Part shown: in pieces, positions 15,247 to 16,111 of the stretch
Layout: each line of letters begins with the position of its first letter
How positions within the stretch are numbered: the stretch's first letter is position 1
DNA from: Candidatus Atribacteria bacterium
Lineage (GTDB): Bacteria > Atribacterota > Phoenicimicrobiia > Phoenicimicrobiales > Stramentimicrobiaceae
DNA: 16,111 nucleotides
Reading direction: 5' to 3'
NCBI GenBank assembly: GCA_016934875.1
Contig: JAFGSC010000340.1
Location: forward strand, 1-16,111
Notes under the pieces: model-generated
The model's database searches: none
What the model was told of the DNA's origin: nothing
Seen by the model: the letters and a program-made list of their open reading frames with translations, nothing else
Made by a program: the position numbers and the translations under genes

Positions 15247-16109
15247 TGTTTCGTCCTCGTGTACTGCCAGTATTACTGCTGAAAGGCAAAGGGCTTGTTA
15301 AAACAGTTAAATTTAACAAGAAAAATGCAACTTATATTGGCGATCCGATCAATGCTGTTCGTATTTTTAACGACCTTAAAGCCGATGAACTTGTTTTTTT
15401 AGACATCACGGCGACTATAGAAAATCGGACTATTTCCTATGATCTTGTTAAAGACATTGGCGATGAAGCATATATGCCATTTGCCGCGGGTGGTGGAATC
15501 CGAACAGTTGAACAGGCTGTGAGTCTAATAGCTTCTGGAGCTGAGAAGGTAGTCCTCAATTCAAGTGCCGTTTCCAACCCTGATTTGATTCGCAATATAG
15601 CGGCTACTATTGGGAATCAAAGTCTTGTTGTATGCATAGATATCAAAAGGACATTGAGTGGTAAATATCAATACTATGTGCTAGGAGGTTTAAAAAAGGT
15701 TGAGGGAGATCCAGTTCAACACGCGCGCGAGATACAAGAACGGGGTGCTGGAGAAATCATTGTAAACTGCATTAATCGTGACGGCATGATGTCGGGTTAT
15801 GATATAAAAATTATTAAACAGATAGCAGATGCCATAAATATTCCGGTTGTTGCTTGTGGCGGTGCGGGGAATTTAGAGCATTTCAAGGAAGCTTTTTATC
15901 TAGGCAACGCGCATGCTTTGGCTGCTGGCAGCATGTTTGTTTTCCATGGAGCTCGACGTGCAGTATTAGTCAATTATCCAACTCGAACAGAACTATTAAA
16001 CTTATTTTGTAATAGAGAAAATAACTATGAAAACAAAACACGGTTACCAGACCGTAATATGTTAATAATTAATAAGATAAAACGCGACATTCATGATCAA
16101 GGTGTTTAA
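15246..16109 (+). CDS. hisF: HisF-like ammonia-channel barrel, O-antigen paralogue lacking the first catalytic Asp
   Basis: This 287-residue (beta-alpha)8 barrel is close to HisF. Seen: GDPINAVRIFND (32-43), ELVFLDITA (48-56), AGGGIRTVEQA (81-91), a conserved INRDGMMSGYD (176-186), VACGGAGNLEHF (202-213) and LAAGSMFVFHG (225-235). In HisF proper the first catalytic Asp is at position 11 in LDVKDG. Here the aligned segment reads VLPVLLLKGKG, so position 11 is Leu. The second catalytic Asp is kept as Asp132 (VVCIDIKR). This is the pattern of the WbpG-associated HisF2 type, which channels ammonia but does not make imidazole glycerol phosphate. HisF is normally about 250-258 residues; this protein has a tail of roughly 33 residues after the barrel (255-287) with no recognised motif. 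It overlaps hisH by one base. Confidence 0.9.
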   Translation: MFRPRVLPVLLLKGKGLVKTVKFNKKNATYIGDPINAVRIFNDLKADELVFLDITATIENRTISYDLVKDIGDEAYMPFAAGGGIRTVEQAVSLIASGAEKVVLNSSAVSNPDLIRNIAATIGNQSLVVCIDIKRTLSGKYQYYVLGGLKKVEGDPVQHAREIQERGAGEIIVNCINRDGMMSGYDIKIIKQIADAINIPVVACGGAGNLEHFKEAFYLGNAHALAAGSMFVFHGARRAVLVNYPTRTELLNLFCNRENNYENKTRLPDRNMLIINKIKRDIHDQGV

Positions 16110-16111
16110 AA

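Noticed and set aside
14635..16109. Reading the HisH/HisF genes as part of a histidine biosynthesis operon
   Set aside because: No other his gene is present, the neighbours are polysaccharide genes, and HisF lacks the first catalytic Asp.
1..16111. Insertion sequences, CRISPR arrays, tRNA or rRNA genes, or attachment sites
   Set aside because: Nothing of this kind was seen on reading through: the window is coding almost end to end and lacks clustered direct repeats, terminal inverted repeats or cloverleaf-like sequence. This was by eye, not by computation.

Overview
The window is one dense block of sixteen co-directional genes, all on the + strand, from a surface-polysaccharide (O-antigen or capsule) biosynthesis locus of the Wzx/Wzy-dependent type. 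The DNA is AT-rich. Gene content, codon use and patchy Shine-Dalgarno sites suggest a member of the Bacteroidota, but this is a soft inference because no phylogenetic marker lies inside the window. No rRNA, tRNA, CRISPR array, insertion sequence or transposase was seen. Intergenic gaps are 1-18 bases or overlaps, except for 54 bases before the asparagine-synthase-like gene (if its ATG start is right). The block therefore looks like part of one long operon whose promoter, initiating sugar-phosphate transferase and chain-length/export genes lie outside.

Layout. (1) 1-542 is the 3' part of a retaining-type glycosyltransferase cut by the window edge. (2) 551-3467 holds the export and polymerisation core: a Wzx flippase followed by a Wzy-like O-antigen polymerase. 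(3) 3480-6743 holds three glycosyltransferases, two GT-B (GT4-like) and one unusual GT-A-like enzyme with an EDD motif. (4) 6750-10353 is a tailoring block: a GNAT acetyltransferase, a WbqC-family protein, a PIG-L/LmbE deacetylase overlapping it by 4 bases, and a large asparagine-synthase-like protein with a degenerate glutaminase half. (5) 10355-14651 holds a GT2 glycosyltransferase, an AlgD-type GDP-mannose 6-dehydrogenase and two more GT4-like enzymes with overlapping ends. (6) 14635-16109 holds a HisH/HisF pair. Its HisF lacks the catalytic Asp of true imidazole glycerol phosphate synthase and resembles the O-antigen-specific paralogues that supply ammonia for acetamidino sugars.

Working model (inference). 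Seven glycosyltransferase-like proteins build a repeat unit that contains a uronic acid derived from GDP-mannuronate. Wzx flips the lipid-linked unit and Wzy polymerises it. The sugars carry nitrogen decorations: deacetylation and re-acylation (PIG-L, GNAT, possibly WbqC), amide formation (asparagine-synthase-like protein) and/or an acetamidino group (HisH/HisF with a WbpG-like partner expected just downstream). The most interesting point is that the only PP-loop ATPase in the window has apparently lost its own glutaminase, while a glutaminase/ammonia-channel pair is encoded in the same operon.
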